In this document: in pieces, positions 1 to 11,657 of the stretch
Numbering within the stretch: position 1 is the stretch's first letter
Layout of the letters: the number at the start of each line of letters is the position of its first letter
Source of the DNA: Cylicocyclus nassatus
Lineage: Eukaryota; Nematoda; Chromadorea; Rhabditida; Strongylidae
Length of the DNA stretch: 64,000 bases
Assembly (NCBI GenBank): GCA_958299035.1
Contig: CATQJL010000316.1
Location: 90,976,443 to 91,040,442, forward strand
Direction of reading: 5' to 3'
The notes under the pieces: generated by a model
What the model was told of the DNA's origin: nothing
What the model saw: the letters and a program-made list of their open reading frames with translations, nothing else
Databases searched by the model: none
Position numbers and translations under genes: made by a program

Positions 1-620
1 AATTTAGAAGGACATGATTTTTCCAGAATTCACCAGCCCTTCTAACTCCTTTGAAAAGGATTGTGCGGCTACTTTCTAGCGCTCCATAATCTACAAAAGA
101 AGTACTATCGAAAATTTCTTTCTGAATGTACTGGGGGCAATACGCGCTGCTTCACACCTTTGCGAAGAGACGTCCGCAGAAAGTTTTGAGAATACTGAAA
201 TCGAGATATCAAAGACATTCTGCACACCGAAAGATTTGCCTTGATGAGCTGAGCACAATGCATTTTTCGGATTCAGAAAATATCCACTCCAAAGAAAGTT
301 ACGGCGAGTAGAATCTGGAAACGAGTGATTTTTCCAGAATTTACCAACGCTTTTTTCTCTTTTGAAAAGAAGTCTGCGGCAGCTTACTAGCGCACTATAA
401 TGCACAAGAAGAGCACTATCGAATGGTGCTTACTGGAAGCTTTCAAGTTGGATAGGCGCTGCGTTACATACTTGCAAAGGGACCTCCTCAGAACAATTTG
501 AGAAAACTGAAAACAAGATATAGATGACATGACGTATGTAGAAAGATTCGCCTTGACGAGATGAACACAGTGCTGCTTTCGAATTTAGAATATATTAATT
601 CCGAAGGAAGTTATGGCGCT
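1..620. repeat. Diverged ~300-bp tandem duplication
   Basis: Two copies of a unit of about 300 bp lie head to tail (about 1-305 and 306-620). Both contain, in the same order, GATTTTTCCAGAATT, CTAGCGC, GCACTATCGAA or GTACTATCGAA, AGATTTGCCTTGA or AGATTCGCCTTGA, and end in GAAAGTTACGGCG or GGAAGTTATGGCG. Many substitutions separate them. No reading frame is conserved, so the short ORFs here are not convincing genes. The first copy may continue beyond the window edge. Confidence 0.8.
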
Positions 621-807
621 GCATAATTTGCGATAATCCGGAATCGCGAAATTTCTGGAATTTCGCGCAATTCCCGTTCTGTGAGTGGTATTGTACATTG
701 CACAGCACGCGCGGCATTCCGCGATATGTGCTTCTCATGCGATTTCCAACCATTTCCCTTTGTCTTCCTGCATTTTGGGACCCGTCATACTTCGCCGAGA
801 AAAGCCC

Positions 808-875
808 ACTTTCACACATATCCATGCAGAATGAGCTGCCCAGTTTCACATATATCCATGCAGAATGAGCTCTTA
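808..875. repeat. 31-bp direct repeat
   Basis: The string TTTCACACATATCCATGCAG and its variant TTTCACATATATCCATGCAG, each followed by AATGAGCT, occur twice in direct succession. The surrounding 620-980 stretch has no other gene or element that I recognise. Confidence 0.7.
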
Positions 876-1121
876 AACTATACCTGCCCTATTTCTGCTG
901 TGCTCAATAGAATGTGTACGTAGCCTCTGGAATAAGCACACTGAATGGTCCATTTACACTAAAATTCCAGGAAAGAAACTTATATCCCACAACTAGGCAC
1001 ATCCGTATATTGGAAGATGCGCCTCGCCGAGCTGAGTTGAATGGTACTCTTATATATAGAATTCATAAATTTTGAATCAAGATAAGGTCTTTTTTTATAA
1101 AAAGTTAGGCGTTGCGCGACA

Positions 1122-1190
1122 AAGTTAGGTGACTTTGGCCGCTTTTCCGCTGACTTTTGCCGCGCGACGCGGCAAAAGTCACCTAACTTC
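1122..1190. repeat. GC-rich hairpin
   Basis: GACTTTTGCCGCG and CGCGGCAAAAGTC form a perfect 13-bp inverted repeat around a 3-nt loop (about 1152-1180). Outer arms (AAAGTTAGGTGACTTT with AAAGTCACCTAACTT) extend it. Immediately upstream (about 1000-1085) is a degraded arm of the fold-back element seen intact at 17.64-18.05 kb (GATGCGCC..GAGCTGAGT..GAATGGT). Confidence 0.7.
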
Positions 1191-1244
1191 GGCGGCGCCG
1201 CGTAAGTTAAGTGCCGCCGCCATTTTTTTTCACAAATTACGGGT

Positions 1245-1636
1245 GGTATTGTACAACAACTTAAGTGGGAACGGCACAGCACAACTTTGGCAAAAGCATG
1301 AAGATTTTCGTTTTCTTGGTTTGTAACAGAGGGAAAAATACGGCAAAGGCGTGCATATACGTCTTATGTGGACAGTGTTAACGTGAGCGAGTTAAAATTT
1401 TTGTAGGATTTTTATGAACAGAGTTACGATTTTTTTCAATTTTTTGGGTAGTTGAATCTCTTTAGTTTTTGGTTCGAAACTCGTGGTGGACTAGAGCTGT
1501 TGCTAAATCAAGATTGCCTTCTTGTAGAGCTTGCTTTGCTCTATCGAAAGATGTATTGCAACCTACTTAGAAATGAGAAGTGTATGACTTATTGCGGTTG
1601 GAATTCAAAACCTGCATTAATTTCCGGACAACCTAA
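1245..1636. mobile_element. Right half of a mariner-like MITE
   Basis: This stretch matches the right half of the elements at 19427-20381 and 33039-33989: it carries the CTTTGGCAAAA..ATGAAGATTTTCG block, the GCAAGATTG-type and TTGCTCTATCGAA blocks, and ends in ATTAATTTCCGGACAACCTAA followed by TA. The left half is missing, so this is a truncated copy. The 83-codon ORF inside it is not a gene. Confidence 0.8.
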
Positions 1637-1639
1637 TAG

Positions 1640-4277
1640 TTTCGCAACGAATTTTCTCCAGCTTCGACGATACTTGCTCAGAATGATGAGCGGAAGAATC
1701 TAGACAACGTCGCAGGGTACAAGAGGGACGGCGCGGGGGTAAAATTTAAAGGACGCATCAAAAATCAAAACCCGTGTTGCGAATTGCTGGTCCTGGAGCG
1801 AAAACTTGCACTCTGTAAAGCCGCCAAATGAAAGATTTCAAATCTTATTGCAGCGTTTATCCGGTTTACAGCCGTTTCTTTTGCTTTTATGTCTGTTTTA
1901 CGTCATATTCTCTTCTCTGATCTTCTTTGAACAACCTTCACCATTTGTGACGTCAGATGTTCAAACAACCTTCACTTTTGGCGCCCTGTCTCTAGACTAT
2001 CGAAGGTATGATGGTCATGTTGGAACAGAGATTTTGTTTTATCTCGACTTTTGCTGGGTGAAATCTTTGATAGCGGTTATCATCGAAATTTCGATAGTGG
2101 CCCCTCATTCGCCAAGTAGCAAAAATGGTGTCGCTAGCCAGTCTCTACCATAGCCCGGTTGAATCGCGTTGTTTACCATTGACCAAAAATGCACGATTGG
2201 CTGGACTGATATCTCTTCAAAAATGCGTACGATGTCATGTTTACAAGTTGATCCGCATCTAGATCGATAGCCCAGTGGATGCTGAGTGAGGTGTCGTAAG
2301 CTCAGCATAGGCGTGGCTCATCCGAATTGGGATGACGGATTCACTGCGGACCATAGCTTTTTACATAAAGGTCCCATATTTTGTCCTATTCTGTTTACCT
2401 GTAAATCGCACAAGACATCTGCAAGAGTAGTCTTAAAAAATTTGGATGTCGGGATTATTGCAAACGTTTCTGTACAGACGTGTTTAAAAGCAAGCGTAAG
2501 ACAGGATGGAGTGGCGGACATACCGCCTATGCACCAGTGTTGAATACTTCTCGAAGATATTTTCCGCTTAAGCAACGTTTGGTAGCTTGACTTGAGCATT
2601 TGTCTAATGGAGGGCCTCACTATAATAAATATGACATCAACACCTCATCTGATACTCTGGGTGGACTGTGCTGTTAAAGGTAACCAATTTAAAGCCCTCA
2701 AAGTGGCGGGACTCAACTGCATTGATCTTCGAAAAAGTGTATTCTTTGGGAATTTCAGAGCGTAATGCAAGCTCGTTGTTATCCAGTACATCGCTAGCAA
2801 TTTTCTTCCAATTCTACGGCCAACACTAGCGGTTCTCTTCCACAAGGGCCATTTTGCGATTGCCTCATATAATTTAGACATTTACTCTGAGGATTCCAAT
2901 TCTGAGTAGTTGTGAGCTTGTAAATCATTTCATCTAAGACGCGTTAGCCTATTGGAAGTTGGAGGTCGTGCAATCTTTCAACGTCAGCTCATCCGGCGCT
3001 GATTGCTAGCAAGGACAATTTTGATTTACAGCGGTACTTGAAACTCTATTCATAAGGCCTAAGGCATACCTCGTCGTGAGACCGTCGTCACGATTTCTGG
3101 TCGCTGCGAATCGGCTGCCTGGGCGACCGTTCACTGCGTGAAAATCGCTCATCGCTTCATCGAACACCGGACATACCCAAAGCGATTTCGTAGACATTCA
3201 CAGACCACACCACATTATACGCACTTTTGAAAAATTTGCGTTAGTTGTCTGAAGTGCACTCATTCAGAACACTTTGTACACAAGGTGGCGTCATATGCTT
3301 TCAGAGAATATTACAGCAAACGAGCAAGGACATAGATTCAACCTCATCTTCGTATGAACCAGGTTTTTGTACCGGCGCAAGTTAAGATCTGCGATGAAAT
3401 CGACTACAATTCATAAAATTTTGAATTCACTCTTTTAGTCAACGGTAGGCAATGTTAGCTTCGTAACAGAAAGGCCATGCTTTCGGCCCTGTAAAAAACT
3501 TTGGGAAGGCATATTTTGACAACGAATGCTGCGCGAGCTCTTGTCTGCCAATCTGCGAACGATTATACATATATGCTTGAGCAACCGAGATTGTATATCT
3601 AATCTACTTCAGAAATTATAGCGAGAACATTCGAGATTTGGTCACCATTCACATGTTACAATAAACAAGAGCGGGAGAATATAATGCATAGCGAGAAAGT
3701 AAATTCTAACACAGTGGGTGAGGTGACATATGGGAAGCATTCCATACTATATACTTCGCATATGTTGTTTTCAAGGATTTATAGTATGGATAGCTGGATG
3801 ATCTACCCTCAGAGAGGAATCGCTTGTGTGAGATGGAATAGTCCTAAATGAGATTCGCATTTGCAAAAAAATACAAAACATCTCACAAAAAAAAAGCCAT
3901 CCGAGCGATGTCGCCCATCGCAGGTGCAGCACCAGCGACGCAACATCGCTCAATTCCAGCGATATCGCGAAGATATCGTTGGCGAAGGTATGCCCGTCCA
4001 AGCAGCGTCAATCTAACACAAACGCGGCGCGACCACACAGTTAAGCGCGCCGGCGCGGTGGAATCGGAACTTATGTCCGACATGGAAATCGCGCAGCGAC
4101 TAGAATCGCGGTAGGTATGCCTTAGGCCTAACGCTTAACACATTGACGACCAAGCAAATTCGGAGTTGGCCGCCTTTTGGGACCAAAACCTGTCACGGAT
4201 CTGTCGATTTTCCTCACATAACAAGCAGACTGTCATCTACAGTCCAACTACAGCAGCTGTGTGAGACTGACAAAATA
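1640..4277. other. Gene-free stretch
   Basis: I find no supported gene in these 2.6 kb. About 2250-2285 is a piece (GATCCGCATCTAGATC..) that recurs near 18805. About 3080-3190 is a GC-richer segment with TCGTCG and GCGATTT strings that resembles the short dispersed repeat near 12050-12150. The 115-codon ORF near 1806-2153 has no recognisable family and no splice context. Confidence 0.5.
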
Positions 4278-5704
4278 TTAGGCTGTAACAGAATTAATGC
4301 AGGTTTTTCACACCTCTTTTTGAAAGGGCTGGTTCAAAATAAATTTCCATTGTCTTAGAAAGGTATGCATATCATCTGAAAGCACTTTTCTTCTAGTTTC
4401 TTGTGCAAGCTTCATTTCAAGAGTAGTGGACTCATCCCGAGATCACGTGCTTTGGAAATCAAGAAGCTGAACTCTGAAGTTTTCCTTTTTGAACTTTTTC
4501 CTCTAAATTCACAGCGAAAAATTGCAATACAGGGTGTCCAAAAAATGTATCGAACGTTTGATCTTTAATAACTTCCTTATATGGAAAGCTTTCGCGAACC
4601 ATTGGGTGCCGTTCGGTAGGGCTAGCTTCAACTAAGATTTAAAATACAAAGCGATTCACCGATCTCGCTTAGTTCACTGTAAGACTACGGTAGGAAATTC
4701 GACTAATTTTAGGCTTCTGAGAGACGAAAATTGCTTTTAAAAAATTTCAAAAAGCCGAAGGACTTCAAACTAAGGTATTCGGGGATGCTGAATCTAATTA
4801 CAAAGTTTTTCATTACCGTACTCCATGGCTTCTTACAGTATGAGCACTGTGACGCTGAATTTTTGGTTTTTTGGCAGTTCTCGTCTCTTAGATAAAACTA
4901 TTCGAAGATTCCTACCGTAATCCTACAGTAACTAAGAAGAATCGGTGATTCCCTTTATACTGTAAATCTAAGTTGAAGTTAGCCCTACCGTACGGCACCA
5001 AAGATCCGCGAAAACTTTCCATATAGGGAAGTTATTGAAGATCAAACGTTCGATACATTTTTTTGGGACACTCTGTATATCGCAAACTGGCATAATGTTT
5101 ATATGTGACTTGTTCTACAAAATGCACGTGGCAGTTTTCAGACTGAGAAATTTCAATTCAAACCCAAACAGGCGCTGCTATCATTCTGTGGCGTATAAAA
5201 ATCCCGGGTTCGAAGCAATCGCAGCACTTTCGCCATGTACAGAAACATGCGAAAAAAAACGGGAAGCTGTTATTCTCTTTGGGCAAAAAAATTCAAAAAA
5301 CAGCAAAAAAAGATTTTGATTTTTTCGCCTTTTCAGAGCACCTAATAAGAATGTATTACAAATTTTTTGCAATATTTTCTAGCAGAAATTTTTTCGTAAA
5401 ATTCAAGCTTAACGCTGCTGCACAACTGACTATTGTCTACAGATTGAGTGAAGTTTGTATCATCCTACTAAATTGTGTATTAAGTTATGGTCTCTCAAAC
5501 TAAAGGTTTACAAGAAAAATTTTGGCAGTCTTCGGGCTACAAAATTTTTCTCAATGAAGCTACAGCGACAGAGTAGTGCGTAGTAATTTGCCAAAGGTCT
5601 GCTGATTGCGTTTTTATTGGAAACGGATTGACTATTTCTGTGAAAAGCTATAGTAGTCCCAACTCAAAATTTGGAAAACCTGCATTAATTCTGTTACAAC
5701 GTAA
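4278..5704. mobile_element. Mariner-like MITE carrying a nested MITE
   Basis: The left terminus TTAGGCTGTAACAGAATTAA and right terminus TTAATTCTGTTACAACGTAA are inverted repeats, each flanked by TA (4276-4277 and 5705-5706), the target duplication expected of Tc1/mariner insertions. The subterminal GCAGGTTTT..CACC block recurs reversed near the right end. A second TA-flanked element (4530-5075) interrupts it. No transposase reading frame remains, so it is non-autonomous. Confidence 0.75.
4530..5075. mobile_element. Tc1/mariner-type fold-back MITE, nested
   Basis: The ends CAGGGTGTCCAAAAAATGTA and TACATTTTTTTGGGACACTCTG are inverted repeats that extend about 230 bp inward (matching blocks GATCTTTAATAACTTCC, CGGTAGGGCTAGCTTCAAC, CTACGGTAGGAA). 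TA flanks both ends (4528-4529 and 5076-5077). There is no transposase ORF. A related end is at 63.77 kb. Confidence 0.85.
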
Positions 5705-7880
5705 TAGACGGAGGGTATTTGTAGATCCAGCGCAAAATGAATCTCCCCAAATAACTTCGTCCCAGTAAAGTCGCCTTTCACTTGATTTAAGCTTGACACA
5801 CCAGGTAGGGTAGTAGTCTACCCTACCTGGTGGCATCAAAGATGCCGGCAAGTTGGCAAACATCGCGGGAAGTTGCCAACTCCGGCGGCTGCTCGCGGAT
5901 TGCTTTTAGGGTTTGGTAAGCTCATATGGTCTTGGTCCGCAATCACTATTTATACGAAGTTTTAATGACGCAGACAACCGCAAAACAGCGACCTGACTCC
6001 CGTTCGAACCTGCGTGCGTAAACTTTCAGCGACGCCGCACTAACCACCCGACCACGTGGCCAATTTGTGTTTTGCGGCAGCGAATGCAGAAACGTACAGG
6101 TCAGTGGCGTCTGTGAGAGGGCATGATCAATACTTTGCGTGATAGACATTGACCTGGAAGAACAGCTGATTGATATGGGCACGAAAGAGCCAACATCGTT
6201 GCAATCAAGATTTAGAGGACTTGCAAAAAGTAGTTTACGTTATTTTTGGTTCTATAAGATTACTACATATTTCTTCTACATACTTAGCATCAATTTCAAG
6301 AGGAAAACCCGTGTGACGACAACAAAGATGGTTTTTTCATGGAAAGCGAATTACTTCTGCTTGACGTAGAATGTGTGATATTGCCGCACTGCCCAAACTT
6401 ACAGACGCCGTCGGCAAAGGTGTCAGCACCCGACGTGGTAGGGGCACGTCGAGATGCCGGCAGCTTCCTTTCTTAAAAGAGCGTGCTATTTCTCGTGCTA
6501 TCTGACCTGCCGGCAGCTGTCACCTCGCGGATTTCGACGAGCTGCCGGCAGATTGCCGGCAACTGACCTCGCAAAGTTGGCGGGCAGCTCCTCTTGCGCT
6601 TCCAGATATTTCCCTACAGGGGGATTTTTGGACCCGCAAATTTCGATGGAGGTTTCTATAAGTCGAGTTGGCATCTTCATCGAGAAAATTTTTTGGGAAT
6701 AGGCCTGGGACGGCCTAAATTGGTTTTAGTTTCTGGCCACCTCACGGAAAGGTGCCAGCGACCTGCCGACGAAACCTGCCGCCAGGTCGGGGGATTACTA
6801 CCGGCCCATGTGTGTCAGGCCCCGGGCAGACTTCACGCGATTTGATCGTCGCGACTGAGTCGCGCGAGACAACTGTTACAACATCATTCCATGCCGATCA
6901 ACTTGCATTCGGTTGTGATACTTTTCCAGCCCAAAATTTTTGAATGTGAAATGAAAATGAATGGAAATCTTGGCGATTAGATCGCGACGATTGAGTCGCG
7001 TGAAGTCTGACCGGGGCCTCAAGTGGTCCCACGTGATAGGCTTCAATACGCTTCAATGTTAATATTGCATATTAGTACGACGGTCCCACTAAACTTATCT
7101 TTAGAAGGTATTGGCATCTCCGTCTCGTCCGGCCGACTGGGTTGATCGAATCAAATTTCAAATTGAGATCCGGTCCGGGATGTGAATGCGAATCCAAGGC
7201 CCGGTACGCGTTGTTTAGACGCATTTTTGAACTTTGCAGAGTTCTATGAGCTCCTTTGATGTCAAAATCAGTAGAAAAAGCTTAATTCAAAAATAAAAGT
7301 ACAAAATAAAAAAACATGTCAGAGTGCTGCTCTGTTCGATTCCAATCCTCGAATTCAAAATGTCATGACTTTTTTCAAATTCAATTTCCATGATCTTAGT
7401 TGCTATGTGCTGAGCAGTTTTTGGCTATCAGAAAAATATTGAGACTTGCGGAAAATTTTTTTGTAAAAAAAGTAGGAACCTTTACAGCGTTCTTCTTCAG
7501 GCCTGTTTTTTTGACATGGCAATGCTCCTTTACGGATGACAGGCATAACAGTTAACCATGGATAGATAGGGAAATTTTCGTAGGTTATTTTGCAATCCAA
7601 AAGATCTCATAGGGTCTTCGGTGCCGAGAGATTTTTTTTGACCGAACAAAAAAGGAGCCACTTTTGATCTTGCTTTACATGTGTGCATGCTTATTTACGA
7701 TCTAGCTTGCGATCCCAGTTTCACCCGAGATTAAAACCCCAACAAAATGTGTTACTTACGCTTGCAAACTCCTTCTGCCATGCGCGAAAAGCGCTTTGAG
7801 ACGAACCGCTCATTTTGCCGACCTTGAAATCAAAATGAGCTTCACCGCCCCTGCTTGCATGTTTGTTGAGAAATGATTGG
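5705..7880. other. Gene-free stretch with short repeats
   Basis: No convincing gene. About 6400-6850 is rich in TGCCGGCAG-type inverted motifs, likely a degraded fold-back element. About 6840-7020 has ATCGCGACGA..GTCGCG repeats that also occur near 24.25 kb. An ORF near 6139-6240 has a polar, protein-like stretch but no family match or exon neighbours that I can defend. Confidence 0.45.
5988..6061 (-). pseudogene. Degenerate tRNA-like sequence (Ser-like)
   Basis: On the minus strand this reads like a tRNA with a pol III A box (TGGTCGGGTGGTTAGTGCGG) and a B box (GGTTCGAAC). The layout resembles tRNA-Ser, but the acceptor stem does not pair well and the variable arm is short. It is more likely a tRNA relic or the head of a SINE than a working tRNA. 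Confidence 0.45.
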
Positions 7881-8098
7881 TTAGAGAAGCTTTCATTTCC
7901 CTAGATATAAGTAAACAAATCGATAAATCGATGGAAGGACTCTGCGAACCGCCTCAAAAAGTAGCCTATAACTTGCGCAGGGACCGAATACATAAGTGTG
8001 CAAAGTTTCAGCTCAATCGGTTCGACGGCGGGCGTTTCTATAAAACACATTCAAATAAACCGGAACCTCAAAGACATTGAGTTTTATTTATATATAGA
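7880..8098 (-). mobile_element. Possible Helitron 5' end fragment
   Basis: Read on the minus strand, the segment starts TCTATATATAAATAAAACTC and continues AATGTC..CCGATTGAGC..AAACTTTGCACACTTATG. This parallels the start of the clearer Helitron-type elements (TCTTATATATAAAGCTGAATGTC..AACTTGG). No 3' end was found, and the element at 8102-9269 lies directly beside it. Confidence 0.4.
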
Positions 8099-8101
8099 TT
8101 A

Positions 8102-9269
8102 CTAGCTGGCTTACCCGGCTCCGCCGTATCCGGACCAAACTTGGCACACATACACTTCGGGCCCCGGCGGGTGTCACAGTCCACTTTTCGTTATCGATCG
8201 ATGTCGATTTTACCGATTTTTATCGATTTTTTGCAGAGTTCACCTACAGGGCTAGGAGTTGGCACAGGGGGGAAGTGAGCATGGGGATTCCGAACACAAT
8301 ATTAGTTTTCAGAATTATCGATTACTTTTATTGATTTTATCGATTTTTTGTAAATTTTGACATGCGAGGCTGGGATTTTGCACAGGGGGTAATCGAGCAT
8401 GTTGATTACGAACACAATATTAGTTTTCAGGATCGTCCATTACTTTTATCGATTTTATCGATTTTTTTGTAAAGTTTGACCTGCGGGGCTGGGAGTTTGC
8501 ACAGGGGGTAATCGAGCATGCAGATTACGAATACAATATTAGTTTTCAAGATCGTCCATTACTTTTATCGATTTTATCGATTTTTTGAAAATTTGAGCTA
8601 GGGGCTGGAATTTGGCACAGAGGTGTAATCGAGCATGCTGATCACCCCCCTTGGGGATGATCAGCATGCCCGATTACCCCCCTGTGCGAACTCCCAGCCC
8701 CGTAGCTCAAACTTTGCAAAAAAATCGATAAAATCGATAAAAGTAATCGATAATCCCGAAAACCAATATTGTATTCGGAATCCCCATGCTCGATTACCCC
8801 CCTGTGCGAACTCCCAGCCCCGTAGCTCAAACTTTGCAAAAAAATCGATAAAATCGATAAAAGTAATCGATAATCCCGAAAACCAATATTGTATTCGGAA
8901 TCCCCATGCTCGATTACCCCCCTGTGCGAACTCCCAGCCCCGTAGCTCAAACTTTGCAAAAAAATCGATAAAATCGATAAAAGTAATCAATAATCCCGAA
9001 AACCAATATTGTATTCGGAATCCCCATGCTCGATTACCCCCCTGTGCCAACTCCCAGCCCTGTAGGTGAACTCAGCAAAAAAATCGATAAAAATCGATAA
9101 AATCGATATCGATCGATGACGAAAAGTAGCCTATGACACCCGCCGGGGCCCGAAGTGTATGTGTGCCAAATTTGGTCCGGATCGGTTCAGAAATGGAATT
9201 TTCTATTCGGAACATACGTACAGACATACAGACATACAGACAAACAGACATTCAGCTTTATATATAAGA
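8102..9269 (-). mobile_element. Helitron-type element with inverted minisatellite
   Basis: On the minus strand the element starts with TC (TCTTATATATAAAGCTGAATG) and ends with CTAG, preceded by a CGGC-GGA-GCCG hairpin. The flanking bases are A on the 5' side and T on the 3' side, as expected for Helitron insertion into AT. The ends match the + strand copy at 63159-63482. The interior is two arrays of roughly 112-120 bp units in opposite orientation that meet at a hairpin near 8633-8669. There is no Rep/helicase ORF, so it would be non-autonomous. Confidence 0.75.
8230..9085. repeat. Head-to-head minisatellite, ~112-120 bp units
   Basis: Right of the centre, a 120-bp unit (..CTCCCAGCCCCGTAGCTC..AATCGATAAAAGTAATCGAT..) recurs almost without change at 8701, 8821 and 8941. 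Left of the centre, related units of about 112-118 bp run the other way. The junction is the 11-bp inverted repeat GCATGCTGATC/GATCAGCATGC (8633-8643 and 8659-8669). The long ORFs over the array on both strands follow from the unit length being divisible by three. Confidence 0.9.
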
Positions 9270-9932
9270 TGAATATTTTACACCTGTCGCGAGCGGTGAT
9301 AAAAATTGGTGAGGCTCTGCTAGCTCTTACTTTACTCTAGCACCTCCAACTTTGGACTCATCAACTGCTTCTCTTCGCCAAGAGTTATTGCTTGTAAAAC
9401 ATCTATACAAAAAATTGATGTTCGACAACAAATTTTGCTAGCAAGACGTTTTCTTCATGAAATTAAGTTTGTGCATATATACCCTGTTACACCCTCATTC
9501 CGCAACCAATGAAAAGACTGTACTTGAAGGGCACATTGTGAAGATTTTTTTCGCGAGAACATATTTCTTAGGTGAGAACGTACCTCGCCACCCGGGGATA
9601 TTAGGCTTGCAATTTCGTTAAACTGAGGAATTTGATGTTGATATGTATTAGAAAGAGCAAGAAAAGCGCTTTCTGCTGATACAAACAGCTTCGCAGTAGA
9701 GGTGAAATTCTCTTAGAACTTCTTCAAACATAAGGCAAAAAATTGGAGAAAACTTATGCAGCAGCTTGGTATATTGAGGTTTTCGATACAAAAAAAGCGA
9801 GTAAACATATCTGAGGTATTTAAATGAAGCTCGTCCAAATTGAAAAGACCCAAAACTTATGTGAACTCTTCGAAATTCAAGCTCCCAACCCAGTTAATTT
9901 TTTAGTTAACCAACAAACGGGACTGCTGTTAG

Positions 9933-10590
9933 CGTGCCTTCATACCGCGCCGAAGCCGGCGCTAGCAGCCCGTAGCAGCCGCTGGCACCCGTAGCAGCCG
10001 CTGGCAGCCCATAGCCGCCACTGGCCGCTTTTGTCATAGAAACGCAAGATCATCTAACTCTTACTATCTTAAGCGCAACCGCCCACGCTTTCCATCTTCC
10101 ACGCTTTTTCCTTCCTGTTTTCGCAGTTAGATCTCATATATCATATTTGTGTCCTTTGTTGTTATTATCTTGTTGCCGTACATTGGTTATCCTATTGGTG
10201 CTCAGTTTCCCTCTCGCAGTTGAACCATATTTCGCCAAATTTTCTTCGCGATGTGATTTCGTCGGACTTCCTATGCGTCCAGTTTCTGCTGTGTTTATTT
10301 TTTATGCATGGTTCTGCTTCAATCATATCCTTGCTCGGTGCTTATCTTGAATAACTTTGTAATGTGTGAGAGTGTAACTGCACATTAGCCGCAATAGGAA
10401 GAAAGAAGCGTGGAAGATGGAAAGCGTGCGCGGGCGCTCAAAGTAGTAAGAATTTGATGATTTTGAGCTTCCATAACAAAAGCGGCCAGCGGTGGCTACG
10501 GGTTGCTGGCGGCTGCTACGGGCTGCTACGGGCTGCCAGCGGCTGTTGCGGGCTGCTAGCGGCGGTTGCCGGCGCGGTATGAAGGCACCC
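9933..10590. mobile_element. Fold-back MITE in a dispersed repeat
   Basis: The ends GTGCCTTCATACCGCGCC and GGCGCGGTATGAAGGCAC are inverted repeats. They continue inward through GCTAGCAGCCCG-type CTGCTACGGG minirepeats and the CTTTCCATCTTCCACGC block, which recurs reversed near 10410. TTAG occurs on both sides (9929-9932 and 10591-10594) and may be the target duplication. The flanks match a second copy of the host repeat at about 12.98-13.27 kb that lacks this insert. Confidence 0.8.
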
Positions 10591-10609
10591 TTAGGTCACG
10601 TAAATTTTT

Positions 10610-10775
10610 GTAACTTTTTAAGTAATGTAGTTTGGAGTGATATTGTATACACATAGTGTCATGTGATTGTGCGCTGTAAACAAACCATTTGTTTGTTTGG
10701 GTCTCGCAATTGAAATTCGCGCGCTTGTGAAAGAACTCGTTCAACGCGTGAAACATGACATGTTTGCCGATTTTT
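10610..10775. repeat. Dispersed repeat, copy 1 (right part)
   Basis: The blocks AGTTTGGAGTGATATTG, GTGTCATGTGATTG, GCGCTGTAAACAA and ACATGACATGTTTGCCG match 13119-13275 in order. A shorter relative lies near 32.31-32.37 kb. Its left part (AAAACTTATGTGAACTCT..AACCCAGTT) is at about 9848-9915, separated by the MITE at 9933-10590. Confidence 0.75.
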
Positions 10776-10869
10776 TCCGGGCCTCGTCCCAAACCTACAA
10801 AAACGATATCCCTTTTGTTTTTCCCAAAAACGAACTCCACTTGATCTCAGACCATTGTCGGCCCTGTGC

Positions 10870-11302
10870 GAATCCATTGTTAGATTTAACAATGCGAAAG
10901 ATATCTTCCTTTCCAGTCCCACCCCTACTCCTTGTTCCAGCTACATATAGTAACTTATTCTTTTCTCGTAGATTTCTCACCGCCAACCTTTCCTAATCAA
11001 CTTGATGGTGCGCTACAAACACTTCTGTAGTTGCATAAGCTCACCTGGAATACAAATCCTCCTTAGAACATCGGCATCATTTCCTTCGCGAAAATGGATT
11101 GAGCTTTACTGCTTTGCTTACATTAAGAGCCTCAATTTCATTGCAAAGTGCTAAAACGAATACATTGATGATAGGTCCCTATTTGCAGAAAAAATAGCGT
11201 AAATTCTTCGCCGGGGTAACATATGCGTGCAATTCAGCTAGCCTGGTCAAAGCACAACAGTGTATATAGCGAACTGACAGACGTATTTGAAAAATTTTTT
11301 TA
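10870..11302. other. Gene-free stretch
   Basis: Nothing recognised: no conserved exon, repeat family or RNA gene is apparent. Confidence 0.4.
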
Positions 11303-11386
11303 TTAGGTTGTAACAGAATTTTGTTTTGAACCAGGACTTTGAAAAAGAGCTGTGAAAAACCTGCATCAATTCTGTTACAACCTTTT
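11303..11386. mobile_element. Minimal mariner-like MITE remnant
   Basis: TTAGGTTGTAACAGAATT, preceded by TA, faces AATTCTGTTACAACC about 50 bp later. Internal blocks (TTTTGAACCAGG, GTGAAAAACCTGCAT) match both ends of the 4278-5704 element, so this looks like an internally deleted copy. The right TA flank is degraded. Confidence 0.65.
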
Positions 11387-11657
11387 ACATATGTATATAA
11401 ATTGCTAATTTCAGAACAATGCTGTTGGGACGCACGCAATGATTTCCCAGACTCTTATGACTTTTTTCATATCACTTTCTCGAATGACGCTGATAGCGTA
11501 TCCAGTAAAACACACGGTAAGATGCATATATTTCGTCTGAGAAAAGGCTTGGCGTGAAATAAAGGACGTACCTTTTCTTCAGTTACACTCGTGAACTAAA
11601 AGAAATCGAAAATATGTACGAATGTATACATTCTGTCGAATTTCTAATGACACTTAC

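Noticed and set aside
8635..9069. Long ORFs (up to 144 codons) on both strands with perfect internal protein repeats
   Set aside because: The frame stays open only because the 120-bp repeat unit is a multiple of three; the sequence is a Helitron-borne minisatellite.
8230..9085. Evenly spaced repeats as a CRISPR array
   Set aside because: Units are tandem without unique spacers, about 120 bp long, and lie in a eukaryotic genome.
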